Shown here: piece by piece, positions 7,111-16,176 of the stretch | Position numbering within the stretch: position 1 is the stretch's first letter | Layout of the letters: every line of letters begins with the position of its first letter | Assembly (NCBI GenBank): GCA_021848965.1 | Contig: JAJZTL010000006.1 | Span: forward strand, 1-39,971 | Reading direction: 5' to 3' | DNA length: 39,971 nt | From: Pseudomonadota bacterium | GTDB lineage: Bacteria > Pseudomonadota > Gammaproteobacteria > Legionellales > Legionellaceae | Program-made: the position numbers and the translations under genes | The notes under the pieces: generated by a model | What the model was told of the DNA's origin: nothing | Database searches by the model: none | The model's input: the letters and a program-made list of their open reading frames with translations, nothing else

Positions 7111-8184
7111 ATGGCCTCAAGAAAATTTGAAAATGTATCTATTCGAGGCATTGCAGGAGCAGTGCCTGAAAGCATTCGTACTAACCAAGATATTCTTGGA
7201 GATGCGAAAGAAATTCAGAAAACGGCTAAAACAGTAGGAATTAAGCAACGTCATATTGCGGATGAAACACTTTGTACTTCTGATTTATGTTATGCCGCAG
7301 CGAATCAATTGCTCAATGATTTAAATTGGGAAAGAGAGTCAGTGGATGTCTTAATTTTTCTTTCGCAAACACCTGATTATGTCTTACCTGCTACGAGTTG
7401 CTTATTACAACATCGGCTAGGACTATCGAAACAATGTGCTGCTTTTGATATGGTCTTAGGGTGTTCAGGATACATTTACGGATTACTAAACGCCTTTAGT
7501 TTAATTTCTGAGACAGGCATAAAAAGGGTGTTATTGCTGGTAGGTGATACTGTAAGTAAATTGATTTCACCCGATGATGTGGCGTCCAATGTGTTATTTG
7601 GCGATGCAGGAACCGCAACAGCCATTGAATGGGATGCCAAAGCAGAACCTTCTTACTTTGTTTTAGGCACTGATGGTGGCGGAGCAAACGCATTAATGAT
7701 TGAAGCGGGTGGATTTAGAAAGCCTACTACTGAGGTAACGCGTGCCAGAAAAAGACACCCAAAAGATAACATCATTCGTTCTGAAGAAGAGTTATTTATG
7801 GATGGTGCTACCGTTTTTGGTTTTACCTTATCCTGCGTACCGCAAACAGTAAACACTTTAATGACCTTAGCACAACAAAAATTAGATGAAGTGAATTTTT
7901 GGTTATTTCATCAAGCCAATAAATTTATGCTGGATTATTTAGGAGAAAAAATTGGCATTGATTCAGAAAAAATTCCTATGAATATTACAGACTATGGTAA
8001 CACCAGTCCACCCTCTATTCCTTTGTTAGCAGTGACGCATGGTAAAAATTATAAATTAGACACCCAAAAACAAAAGATAGGATTATTGGGATTTGGGGTG
8101 GGTTTATCATGGGGAGGTGCGTTGCTTCATACTGATAAAATATGCCTGTCTGATCTTGTTTTGTGCCCTAATGGAGGAGATTAA
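7111..8184 (+). CDS. 3-oxoacyl-ACP synthase III family protein (copy 1)
   Basis: 357 residues, slightly longer than typical KAS III (about 320) because of a short C-terminal tail. The thiolase-fold triad is intact: C118 (GCSGYIYG), H267 (FHQANKFM) and N297 (YGNTSPPSIP). AGGAGG at 7097-7102 is the ribosome-binding site, and the start follows the ACP stop directly. Such enzymes join acyl-CoA or acyl-ACP to malonyl-ACP, or act as ester- or amide-forming acyltransferases in secondary metabolism. Two tandem copies beside an ACP suggest a starter-unit or coupling role rather than housekeeping FabH. Confidence 0.93.
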   Translation: MASRKFENVSIRGIAGAVPESIRTNQDILGDAKEIQKTAKTVGIKQRHIADETLCTSDLCYAAANQLLNDLNWERESVDVLIFLSQTPDYVLPATSCLLQHRLGLSKQCAAFDMVLGCSGYIYGLLNAFSLISETGIKRVLLLVGDTVSKLISPDDVASNVLFGDAGTATAIEWDAKAEPSYFVLGTDGGGANALMIEAGGFRKPTTEVTRARKRHPKDNIIRSEEELFMDGATVFGFTLSCVPQTVNTLMTLAQQKLDEVNFWLFHQANKFMLDYLGEKIGIDSEKIPMNITDYGNTSPPSIPLLAVTHGKNYKLDTQKQKIGLLGFGVGLSWGGALLHTDKICLSDLVLCPNGGD

Positions 8185-8185
8185 T

Positions 8186-9160
8186 ATGGCTGCCGTTATC
8201 AAAGCGATAGATTATTATCTACCTGAAAATATTTGCACGAATGATGAATTAGCAAAGATTCATCCTCAATGGCCCATGGATAAAATTGTTAGCAAAATAG
8301 GTATTACTTCACGGCGTTATGCATCCGATGATGAGTTTAGTATTGAGTTAGGAATTAAAGCGGCCAAACAATTATTAAACCATCATGATATTGATCCCGA
8401 TTGTATCGATTTTATACTTTTCTGTACTCAGACACCCAAGTTTTTAAGTCCAACCAATGCGTGTGTTATTCAAGAAGCATTAGGGTTAAGTCAACAAGTC
8501 GGTGCTCTCGATATTAATCAAGGATGTTCGGGTTATGTGTATAGTTTGATGTTGGCCGAAAGTTTAGTTATGCAGCGTCGCGCTATAAATGTTTTATTAA
8601 TTACAGCAGATACGTATACACGTTATGTTGATAAAAATGATCATTGTCTCTTGCCTATTTTTGGCGAAGGAGCGAGCGCGAGTTTAATAACTTATGAGGA
8701 AGGTGAGCATGGGATTCAAGGTTTTGAGTATGGCACAAACGGAGCTGAAGCAGAAAAAATTATAGCAGCTAACACCGGAATTAAAGGCTTAACTTCAGGA
8801 CAGGCATATAAACCGGATCTTTTTATGAATGGTCCTGCGGTATTTAATTTTGCTTTAGAAGTTGTTCCTAAGTTAGTGAAAAAACTATTAGATAATGTAC
8901 AACTCAAACAGGAAAACATTGATCATTTTATTTTTCATCAGGCAAACGCTTATATGCTTGAACATATACGCGAACGTATGAATATTCCTGAAGAACGTTT
9001 TATTGTGAATGTACGTGAAATAGGTAATACCACTTCATCCAGCATTCCCATTGCTTTGCATGGAGCGTTAAAAGAAAAGCGTATCAAAAAAGGGGATAAA
9101 GTCATATTTGTTGCCTTTGGCGTTGGACTTTCTTGGGCGGCCTGCTTGGTTCAAATGTGA
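8186..9160 (+). CDS. 3-oxoacyl-ACP synthase III family protein (copy 2)
   Basis: 324 residues from ATG 8186, chosen because GGAGGA lies at 8173-8178 and the protein then begins at the normal KAS III start (AAVIKAIDYYLP); a longer in-frame start would overlap the previous gene. The triad is C114 (GCSGYVYS), H251 (FHQANAYM) and N281 (IGNTTSSSIP). It is clearly related to copy 1 but well diverged, so the pair is an old duplication or a functional heterodimer. Both halves look catalytically intact, unlike ketosynthase/chain-length-factor pairs in which one partner has lost its cysteine. Confidence 0.93.
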   Translation: MAAVIKAIDYYLPENICTNDELAKIHPQWPMDKIVSKIGITSRRYASDDEFSIELGIKAAKQLLNHHDIDPDCIDFILFCTQTPKFLSPTNACVIQEALGLSQQVGALDINQGCSGYVYSLMLAESLVMQRRAINVLLITADTYTRYVDKNDHCLLPIFGEGASASLITYEEGEHGIQGFEYGTNGAEAEKIIAANTGIKGLTSGQAYKPDLFMNGPAVFNFALEVVPKLVKKLLDNVQLKQENIDHFIFHQANAYMLEHIRERMNIPEERFIVNVREIGNTTSSSIPIALHGALKEKRIKKGDKVIFVAFGVGLSWAACLVQM

Positions 9161-9168
9161 GGTTTGTT

Positions 9169-10503
9169 ATGAAAAGTGTTGATGTGTTGATTGTGGGTAT
9201 GGGGCCCACAGGCATGGTTCTAGCCAACGAATTACAAAAATGGGGAATTAATTATTTCATTATTGATAAACGAGAAGCAGTCTCAAGTATGACACGTGCG
9301 GTGAATATAACACCAGCAAGCCTTGCCTTATTACAATATTCACTGAAGCTTAATCTGGCAGATGAAATTATTCAAACCGAAAAGATACATTTATTTTGGG
9401 AAAATAAATGGGTGTCTGATGTTAATTATGAAAAAATGAATTTTCCTTATAAAAGTTTTTCTTATTACAAACAACCTCATTTAGAAAAAGCATTAAAAGA
9501 TAAATTAGATAAAAGCAGAATTAAAGAAAAAACAGAATTAAAAACAATCGAAAAAAATCCTGCGGGTGGTTATAAAGTCTTGTTAGATAACGAAGAAATA
9601 TGTAGCCAATATATCATTGGATGCGATGGAAATAATAGTTTAGTAAGAAATTGGATAACTCAAGAAAATGATTTTGAAGATTATGGAGCACATTTTTTAC
9701 TATTTGATATTGAAACTAACGTTAATTTTACGGAAGAAGGATTGTATTATATTTATTCTGACGGCTATATTATCATTGCTCCCATTGATAAAGAAAAAAA
9801 TCAATATCGTATTGTTTTATCGTCAGCTGAGCTAAGCAAAACAGCAACGGAACAATACAATGATATTAATTTTATTGAAAATTATTTTTCAAAAAAAAGC
9901 AATACAGTTATCTCTGTTGAAAAAATTATTTGGTTTACCAGTGGAACATTTCGTCATCGAATTTCCTCGGTAGCACAGCATGAAAATATTTTTCTTTGCG
10001 GAGATGCTTATCATATTTTTAGTCCCGTGGGAGGATTAAATTTAAATACAGGTTTGCAGGATGCTATTAATTTAGCCTGGAAGTTGGCTTATGTTATTCA
10101 AGGAAAAGCTTCGCCTTCATTCCTTAAAACTTATGCGGTAGAACGTGGAAAATCAGTTGAAAGAACTCGAAATGCAACAAAGGAAATGACGCATTATATG
10201 ACAAATTTCACGACAAAAGGCGAGCTAAAAAATCATCACACAAATACAAAAAATATTTTTGAGTATATTTTACCAAAAATCCTGTCAGGATATGACAATC
10301 AATATCAACATGTGAGTGAGTTATTTTTAAAGGAAGAATATGACTCTTTTTGTAATTCAATTAACAACCTTGGTTTTAATTTAGTGTTAAATAATAATCA
10401 ATGGCTATTAATTTCACCTGATGGATATATTGTTGATGCCATAGAAAAAGAAAAATTAAACGAAGTTGAAAATAGTATCAATAAAAAATTATTTGGAGAA
10501 TAA
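9169..10503 (+). CDS. FAD-dependent aromatic-ring-type monooxygenase
   Basis: 444 residues from ATG 9169, eight bases after the previous stop. The N-terminal Rossmann motif GMGPTGMVLANEL, the middle motif IIGCDGNNSLVR and the FAD-ribityl motif CGDAYHIFSPVGG place it in the group A flavoprotein hydroxylases (PheA/TfdB/polyketide hydroxylase). It lacks the long C-terminal thioredoxin-like domain seen in phenol hydroxylases, having only a short tail. It probably hydroxylates or epoxidises the product or a precursor using NAD(P)H and O2. The codon choice is notably A/T-rich. Confidence 0.9.
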   Translation: MKSVDVLIVGMGPTGMVLANELQKWGINYFIIDKREAVSSMTRAVNITPASLALLQYSLKLNLADEIIQTEKIHLFWENKWVSDVNYEKMNFPYKSFSYYKQPHLEKALKDKLDKSRIKEKTELKTIEKNPAGGYKVLLDNEEICSQYIIGCDGNNSLVRNWITQENDFEDYGAHFLLFDIETNVNFTEEGLYYIYSDGYIIIAPIDKEKNQYRIVLSSAELSKTATEQYNDINFIENYFSKKSNTVISVEKIIWFTSGTFRHRISSVAQHENIFLCGDAYHIFSPVGGLNLNTGLQDAINLAWKLAYVIQGKASPSFLKTYAVERGKSVERTRNATKEMTHYMTNFTTKGELKNHHTNTKNIFEYILPKILSGYDNQYQHVSELFLKEEYDSFCNSINNLGFNLVLNNNQWLLISPDGYIVDAIEKEKLNEVENSINKKLFGE

Positions 10504-10509
10504 AATAAA

Positions 10510-11871
10510 ATGAATGTAATGAGTGAATTTTTAAATGGCAATTATGAAAGTATTACAGATGATACTTTATTTGTTATTAACAATGAAAATCCTTTAAAAA
10601 ATATTAAATCAATTAAAGAATTTTTTGACGAATGGAAAAATTCATTATCTGAAAAAGAATTTAAAGTTATTCAAACTTATGGTGATAGTGAAAGTAATCA
10701 AAGTGTTTCTTGGAAAATTTCTGGTGTTCATTCGGGAGTTTTTCAGGGTTTTTTGCCGACAAATCAATATCTTACGTTTACAGGTGTTACTAATGTTGAA
10801 AGAGAAAATAATACCATTAAATCAATTCAAGTATTTTTTGATAAAAAAACGATTGAAGATCAAATTTGTCCTTTGCCATGGTATGAAATAGAACAAAAAG
10901 AAACTTTACATCATTTTACAGGAAAAGGGAGAAAAATTTATGAATTAATTGCTTCTTCACGAAATGGAAAAAATATTGATAGTAAATTCCATTTGATTCA
11001 TGCCTTGCGTAAAGGAATGTTACGGGCACCTGATATGAGTTTATTAGATCATCAAGAAATAAAAAGCATTAAAGAAAAAACACAATTGACTAAAAAAATG
11101 ATTACTCTTGAGAGTAATCAGGAAATTGAGGTTTTGATTTATACACCAGAAGGTTATAACGAAAATGATTTATTGCCAACTGTTTTATATTTGCATGGAG
11201 GAGGATGGTGCATTGGCTCCCCTGAAAATTATGATTTAAGTAACCGTAAACTTGCAATGACGGCAGGAGTGCGAGTGATTTGTCCTCGCTATCGATTATC
11301 CCCCGAATATCCTTATCCTGCAGGATTTGAAGATTGTTGCCATGTTTATGAATATTTGTTGAAAGAAAATCATCATAAGAAAATTTTTGTGGCAGGTGAT
11401 TCTGTTGGTGGAGGATTTGCAGCGGCTTTAATTTTGAAAATGCATGATGATAATAAGCCGTTGCCTGATGGGGCTTTGTTTTTATCGCCCGCAACAGATA
11501 TGCGTCTAGAAAATTATTCTTCTTATAATCTCTTCTCGAAAAATAATATCATGATAGATCAAGGACTCATCGGACTTATTCGAGGAGCCTATGTGGAAGG
11601 AGATTTTTGGGATCTGCCCTATGTGAGCCCAATGCGAGGTAATTTAAGCTGTTTTCCGAAAACCTTTATCATGATTGGCGCAGAGGATCCACTTTATGAT
11701 GAAAATTGGTGTTTTGTGAATAAAATAGCCAAAGAATCAGGACGAAAACCGTGCGTTGTTATTGGGGAAGAAATGCCACATCATTATCATACATTTATTG
11801 GTTTAAGTGAGGAGGTGGATAAGGCATATGATGCGATGAATAATTTTATAAAAAATACACTGTGTACTTAA
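10510..11871 (+). CDS. SnoaL-like domain fused to alpha/beta-hydrolase esterase
   Basis: 453 residues. Residues about 5-125 look like an NTF2/SnoaL-fold domain. Residues about 190-453 are an HSL-type alpha/beta hydrolase: oxyanion motif HGGGW (H229), nucleophile S298 in GDSVGG, acid D393 (AEDPLYD) and His at about 424-427 (HHYH). I do not know this fusion as a common form. With no thioesterase on the NRPS, this enzyme is a candidate for product release, ester hydrolysis or cyclisation in trans. The next gene encodes a separate SnoaL-like protein, so two such domains occur side by side. Confidence 0.85.
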   Translation: MNVMSEFLNGNYESITDDTLFVINNENPLKNIKSIKEFFDEWKNSLSEKEFKVIQTYGDSESNQSVSWKISGVHSGVFQGFLPTNQYLTFTGVTNVERENNTIKSIQVFFDKKTIEDQICPLPWYEIEQKETLHHFTGKGRKIYELIASSRNGKNIDSKFHLIHALRKGMLRAPDMSLLDHQEIKSIKEKTQLTKKMITLESNQEIEVLIYTPEGYNENDLLPTVLYLHGGGWCIGSPENYDLSNRKLAMTAGVRVICPRYRLSPEYPYPAGFEDCCHVYEYLLKENHHKKIFVAGDSVGGGFAAALILKMHDDNKPLPDGALFLSPATDMRLENYSSYNLFSKNNIMIDQGLIGLIRGAYVEGDFWDLPYVSPMRGNLSCFPKTFIMIGAEDPLYDENWCFVNKIAKESGRKPCVVIGEEMPHHYHTFIGLSEEVDKAYDAMNNFIKNTLCT

Positions 11872-11917
11872 TTACTGTCAGAGTTAATGTTTTAATTTAA
11901 ATTTAAAAGAGGTAAAA

Positions 11918-12277
11918 ATGAAAAATATAATCAAACAATTTATTCAAGCGGTTGAGAATCGTGATGCAGATGCAACTGCGCAGTTTTTTGCAGAAGATAT
12001 CCATTTTGAAAATGTGCCAGAAGCGTCCGTTATTAAAGGAAAAAAGGCGGTATACGAAAAATTTAAAGGATTTTTTGAGATGACATCTAAAATTCAATGG
12101 AATATTGAGCGTGAAGTATTTTCGGAAAATGTTGCCATGATTGAAAGAAAAACACACGTTTGCTTTCAAGGTAAAGACATCGTCATGCCAATTGTTAGCG
12201 TCATTGAAATTACGAATGAAAAAATTTCACTTTTCCGTGATTATTTTGATGCAGAAAGTTTTGCAAAACAGTTGTAA
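11918..12277 (+). CDS. SnoaL/NTF2-like small protein
   Basis: 119 residues beginning KNIIKQFIQAVENRDADATAQFF and ending LFRDYFDAESFAKQL, the pattern of SnoaL-like and limonene-epoxide-hydrolase-like proteins. GAGG lies a few bases before the ATG. In secondary metabolism such proteins act as cyclases, epoxide hydrolases or small hydroxylase partners, so it may process the product of the upstream FAD monooxygenase. The exact reaction cannot be read from sequence. Its stop codon is within the left arm of a palindromic repeat element. Confidence 0.85.
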   Translation: MKNIIKQFIQAVENRDADATAQFFAEDIHFENVPEASVIKGKKAVYEKFKGFFEMTSKIQWNIEREVFSENVAMIERKTHVCFQGKDIVMPIVSVIEITNEKISLFRDYFDAESFAKQL

Positions 12278-12469
12278 CTAATCACCCCGCGCAGCCCGTC
12301 ATTGCGAGGAGGGTTTTCTATTACGTAGCGTAGCAGAGTAATAGTAAACCTGACGCGGCAATCTAGTCTCAATGCCTGGATTGCCACGTCGTCGTTGGTA
12401 TTGTTCCGCTGTCGCTACACAATGCCACCTTCTCCTCGCAATGACGACAGGAGGGCTGAGAAGTTACAA
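12272..12469. repeat. Long nested palindromic intergenic element
   Basis: Nested inverted repeats: TTGTAACT/AGTTACAA (12272-12279, 12462-12469), CAGCCC/GGGCTG (12292-12297, 12453-12458), CGTCATTGCGAGGAG/CTCCTCGCAATGACG (12297-12311, 12432-12446), and inner hairpins such as CTATTAC/GTAATAG (12318-12324, 12338-12344). The CGTCATTGCGAGGAG core is typical of repeat families dispersed in many intracellular bacteria. It separates the SnoaL-like gene from the exporter and could influence the transcript through its fold. Confidence 0.75.
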
Positions 12470-12501
12470 ACAATTTTTATAAAAAAATAGGAGTGCATGA
12501 T

Positions 12502-13992
12502 ATGTTAAAAAATAATCGAAAATGGCTTATCTTTTTTTCCACAGGAATTATGATAATGTTGGTAAATTTGGATATGACTATTGTTAATCTTGCTTTAGCA
12601 AGTATTGCTAGCTCATTACAAGCGACATTGAATCAGATGCAATGGGTCATTAGCAGTTATTTGTTAGCAACGGCACTCTCTTTTACTGTCTTTGGGCGAC
12701 TTGCAGACATGCATGGAAGAAAAAAAATATTTTTGTTGGGAGTGTTTTTATTTACCTTAGGCTCCTTAGGATGTGGGCTTGCAAGTAATATTACAGCGCT
12801 TGTGATTATGCGTTTTATTCAAGGGCTAGGGTTTGCCGCTGCATTTGGACTAGCATTAGTGATTACATTTAATAGCTTTCCAACGGAACAACGCGGTATG
12901 GTAACGGGAATGGCGGTCACCATTACAGGATTATCACAAACGTTAGGACCTACGGCAGGCGGAATAATTGTTCAACATTTGAGTTGGTCTTGGGTATTTT
13001 GGATCAATGTGCCTTTAGGTATTCTTTCGTTAATTAGTGCTTTTTGGGTTGTTCCAGCAGATGTAGCTTCGAATAACAATAAACAAATGAGCTTATATAA
13101 TGTTTTTTCGTTTGTGATGGGATTAGCGCTAGTACTTTATGGATTGAATCAATGGACGCAATTAAATAATATAAATCTAACGCTTTGTTTGGCATTAGGC
13201 ATTTTTTTGCTCGCTTTATTTGTGCATTCTAGTTACAAAAAAAGCAATCCTTTAATCAATATAGCCTTATTGACACATAAAGGATTCAGTATTTTAGTAG
13301 CCATACGATTTTTGTTTATGATATTCATGGGTTCACTTTTGTTTATTATGCCACTCTATCTTCAAAATATTTTAGGTTATAGCGCGGAAGACGCAGGGTT
13401 AATTTTGTTAGGCATGACAATATTTGTTGCTCTTTCGTCCCCGATTGTCGGAAAAACGATGGACAAACAAGGTTTCTTATTGCCAGTCTTAATTTCACTT
13501 TTTCTTGCCTTATTGTCTTGTATCGCTGCACTTTTCTTTCCTTTAACACAAAATTTGACACCCATCTTTATTAGTTTATTTTTCATGGGATTAGCAGTGG
13601 GAATTCACACACCCTCAACCATTCACGGTGTGAGTAAAGAAGCGCCACAAAAAGACGCGGGCACTGCAATCGGTTTATTTTTTACCATGGCAATGTCTGG
13701 CTCTGTAATTGGTGTTGCTTTGGCAGGGATTTTTTTAGAAAAATTCAGCAAAAAAATGCTTTTAACTCAATTAGATGGTCAATATATTAGTACTCAATTG
13801 TTAGATGCTGCTGCGGCAACACGAAGTGTTTTTGAAGTTCCATTATTTTTACAAAATATTGTCAAAGAAAGTTTTATGTATGCTTTTCATGAGTTTATGT
13901 TCATCATATCTGCTTTGCTGTGTGGTACAATCATGCTTACATTGTATCTGGTTCATTACCATCGAAAATTAAAAGTAAAAATGGTTGCCTAA
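12502..13992 (+). CDS. MFS drug/metabolite exporter, DHA2 (EmrB/QacA) type
   Basis: 496 residues from ATG 12502, preceded by TAGGAG. About 14 hydrophobic segments can be followed. MFS motifs are visible: LDMTIVNLAL in the first segment (DHA2 motif), GRLADMHGRKK in the loop after segment two, and GPTAGG in segment five (motif C of antiporters). Such proteins expel small molecules by proton antiport across the inner membrane. Its position in the cluster suggests export of, or self-protection against, the product. The stop is followed directly by the next gene's ATG. Confidence 0.92.
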   Translation: MLKNNRKWLIFFSTGIMIMLVNLDMTIVNLALASIASSLQATLNQMQWVISSYLLATALSFTVFGRLADMHGRKKIFLLGVFLFTLGSLGCGLASNITALVIMRFIQGLGFAAAFGLALVITFNSFPTEQRGMVTGMAVTITGLSQTLGPTAGGIIVQHLSWSWVFWINVPLGILSLISAFWVVPADVASNNNKQMSLYNVFSFVMGLALVLYGLNQWTQLNNINLTLCLALGIFLLALFVHSSYKKSNPLINIALLTHKGFSILVAIRFLFMIFMGSLLFIMPLYLQNILGYSAEDAGLILLGMTIFVALSSPIVGKTMDKQGFLLPVLISLFLALLSCIAALFFPLTQNLTPIFISLFFMGLAVGIHTPSTIHGVSKEAPQKDAGTAIGLFFTMAMSGSVIGVALAGIFLEKFSKKMLLTQLDGQYISTQLLDAAAATRSVFEVPLFLQNIVKESFMYAFHEFMFIISALLCGTIMLTLYLVHYHRKLKVKMVA

Positions 13993-15228
13993 ATGAGTAT
14001 GAAGTCTGATGTTTTTTTTGATTTAACGGAGTTATTTATCGCTTCATCAAAATTCAAATATTATGGAATAGCTAAAGTGGTTGCCGAAATAGCGATTGAG
14101 TTGTCTCGAATTAATTCAGGGGCACGTTATGTCATCTATTCTCCTGGTCATCAAGATTTTTTTGAAATTTTACCCATGATATCTCCATCAGAAGAAGCGT
14201 CAGAAATTAACTTAAATATTCCGTTGCAAACTTCGCCTCTTTGGGTTCGAACCTCTTCAAGTTTTTTCACGTTAATGGTGACTGCAATTTTTAGGCAAAT
14301 TAATTTATATCGATGGAAAAAAGCAGGCATGTCTTTAAATGGGGTAAATCTCTCAAATAGCTATTTAATTTCAGCAGGAAGACCAAAATTTATTGCTGAT
14401 TATCTAAATACCCTGACAAAAAAGCATGCTGGTGTAAAGTTGGTACCCTTTTTACATGATGTGTTGCCTTTAATGAACTATGGGAAAAATAAAAAAAATA
14501 ATTTTACTCAAGCATTTCTTGAAGACAATTCTGTGGTTATTAATGCTTCTTATCTCATTACCTGCAATTCGTATTTTACAAAAATTGAAATTGAAAAATG
14601 CCAATCGATGGGCTTGCTTCCATCCAGAAAAATTCATGTTGTGCAACTTGCTCATGAATGCAGAAACGGTAATGATACTCCAAGCATTCAATTTCCAAGT
14701 GCGCCGTATTTTTTATGCGTAGGCTCTACAATTGGTAGAAAGAATGTAGAATGTGCCATTAAGGCTTTGCTGGAATTAACGCAAAAAGGAGACGAAACAT
14801 CTCAGCTTGTTCTTGCGGGAGTGCAGCGAAAACGCATCACTAAATATTTACAATCTGATCAGTTTGCTGCAATCAAAGAAAGAATTATTTTTATCAATAA
14901 CCCACATCAAACCGATTTAGTTAGGTTATATAAAAACGCTATTGCTCTCATACTTCCAAGTAAAGCAGAGGGATGGGGATTACCAGCCGGGGAAGCTCTT
15001 TGGTTAGGAATTCCTGCATTGTGCGCTAACATCCCGGTACTCAAGGAAGTTTGTGGTCAGTTAGGACTTTATTTTTCTCCCGACAGTCCAAAAGAACTTG
15101 CTGATTGGATGAGCAAATTACTTAATGATCAGGACTTTGCGCATTCACAAAGAAGGCTTATCGGTGAACATCACAAAGAGCTCAGAACTTGGCGCAACGT
15201 AGCAGAAGATTTAATGCTAATTTTTTAA
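13993..15228 (+). CDS. GT4-type glycosyltransferase
   Basis: 411 residues. The C-terminal half shows the GT-B/GT4 pattern: FLCVGSTIGRKNVECAIKALLEL (about 237-259), then PSKAEGWGLPAGEALWLGIP with the donor-binding Glu residues, and PVLKEVCGQLGLYF. The N-terminal half is diverged. It starts immediately after the exporter stop, so it belongs to the same transcript, and overlaps the convergent methyltransferase by 12 bp. It may attach a sugar to the cluster product; the sugar and acceptor are unknown. A role in surface polysaccharide is the alternative. Confidence 0.88.
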   Translation: MSMKSDVFFDLTELFIASSKFKYYGIAKVVAEIAIELSRINSGARYVIYSPGHQDFFEILPMISPSEEASEINLNIPLQTSPLWVRTSSSFFTLMVTAIFRQINLYRWKKAGMSLNGVNLSNSYLISAGRPKFIADYLNTLTKKHAGVKLVPFLHDVLPLMNYGKNKKNNFTQAFLEDNSVVINASYLITCNSYFTKIEIEKCQSMGLLPSRKIHVVQLAHECRNGNDTPSIQFPSAPYFLCVGSTIGRKNVECAIKALLELTQKGDETSQLVLAGVQRKRITKYLQSDQFAAIKERIIFINNPHQTDLVRLYKNAIALILPSKAEGWGLPAGEALWLGIPALCANIPVLKEVCGQLGLYFSPDSPKELADWMSKLLNDQDFAHSQRRLIGEHHKELRTWRNVAEDLMLIF

Positions 15229-16095
15229 AAGCTTGATGTATGTATTCGTATAATAAACGACAGCTTTATGAAGATTTTCAGCAATTTCCTCAAATTGTTG
15301 CAGAAGAGCTAGAAATTCTTCTGTACTTTTCCCCGTAGATAAAATGGCGTCTTTTGCGGTTTGCAATCCAAGAACCAACGCATATTTTTGTTCGCCAACA
15401 AGCGTCGGTGTAGATTCATCTGCGATATTAGCGTCATAATGCTGATTATTAGAAATGGCTTCGCTAAATTCAGTTAATAGTTTGTGAGCATCCATTTCTA
15501 AATCAAGGCCTAAAGCAACATTTTGTTGTAAACTTTTAACCATTTCTTTCCACTCTGAAATGGCAGGATCTTCTACTGGTGTTCCATTCACTAAAAGATG
15601 CATACTATGGTAATTGGGTTCTTCGCAAACAAACACGCCATTGTTAGCAAGAAGATCCATTATCTGGCGAATGAGAGCAATACGCTGCTTTTTTTGAATG
15701 TGGCATAATACCCAGCGGCAGTATATTAAATGATAGCCATTGGTTGGTTTTTCAGCCAGTAACTTTTCAATATGCGTTGGGTCAAGTAGATTAATTTTAA
15801 GCAGGGCGGTATGGGGACCAGAAATAACTTTTGCTGCTTTTTCTAATTGCTGTGGATCTTTATCAATACCAACATATTTGCCTTGATGTGCTACTTTTTT
15901 AGAAAGCCAACTGCCAATGGCGCCAGTGCCAACGCCCAATTCTAAAATATTTAACGGTGAATCTAGCGTGGTAATAATATGATCTAATATTTGATGAGTT
16001 TTGGGAGCATAAGCGAGATTAAATAAATGAAGACGTTGTGCTTCAAGTTCGCCTAATGAAGACTCATGATAAGCATGTAAATATTCTTTTGACAT
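15217..16095 (-). CDS. Class I SAM-dependent methyltransferase
   Basis: 292 residues. Motif I is NILELGVGTGAIGSWL (about 47-62), followed by YVGIDKDPQQLEKA and LIYCRWVLCHI, which define a Rossmann-fold SAM methyltransferase of the Methyltransf_11/25 type. It is the only minus-strand gene within the cluster and converges on the glycosyltransferase with a 12-bp overlap. It may tailor the product or belong to an unrelated older gene. The substrate is not evident. Confidence 0.9.
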   Translation of the reverse strand: MSKEYLHAYHESSLGELEAQRLHLFNLAYAPKTHQILDHIITTLDSPLNILELGVGTGAIGSWLSKKVAHQGKYVGIDKDPQQLEKAAKVISGPHTALLKINLLDPTHIEKLLAEKPTNGYHLIYCRWVLCHIQKKQRIALIRQIMDLLANNGVFVCEEPNYHSMHLLVNGTPVEDPAISEWKEMVKSLQQNVALGLDLEMDAHKLLTEFSEAISNNQHYDANIADESTPTLVGEQKYALVLGLQTAKDAILSTGKSTEEFLALLQQFEEIAENLHKAVVYYTNTYIKLLKN

Positions 16096-16176
16096 ATAAG
16101 TCTCTTAGATTTAATTTGAGAAATCATAGCACGTTATTTATAATATCCTCAATGATTCGAGGGGTGGAAATGCAAC

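Noticed and set aside
11102-11494. Minus-strand open frame of 130 codons
   Set aside because: It lies fully antisense to the catalytic part of the esterase, whose motifs are intact; its translation shows no recognisable domain.
12272-12469. Rho-independent terminator for the SnoaL-like gene
   Set aside because: Strong stems are present but there is no T-run directly after them, and the core matches a dispersed repeat rather than a terminator.
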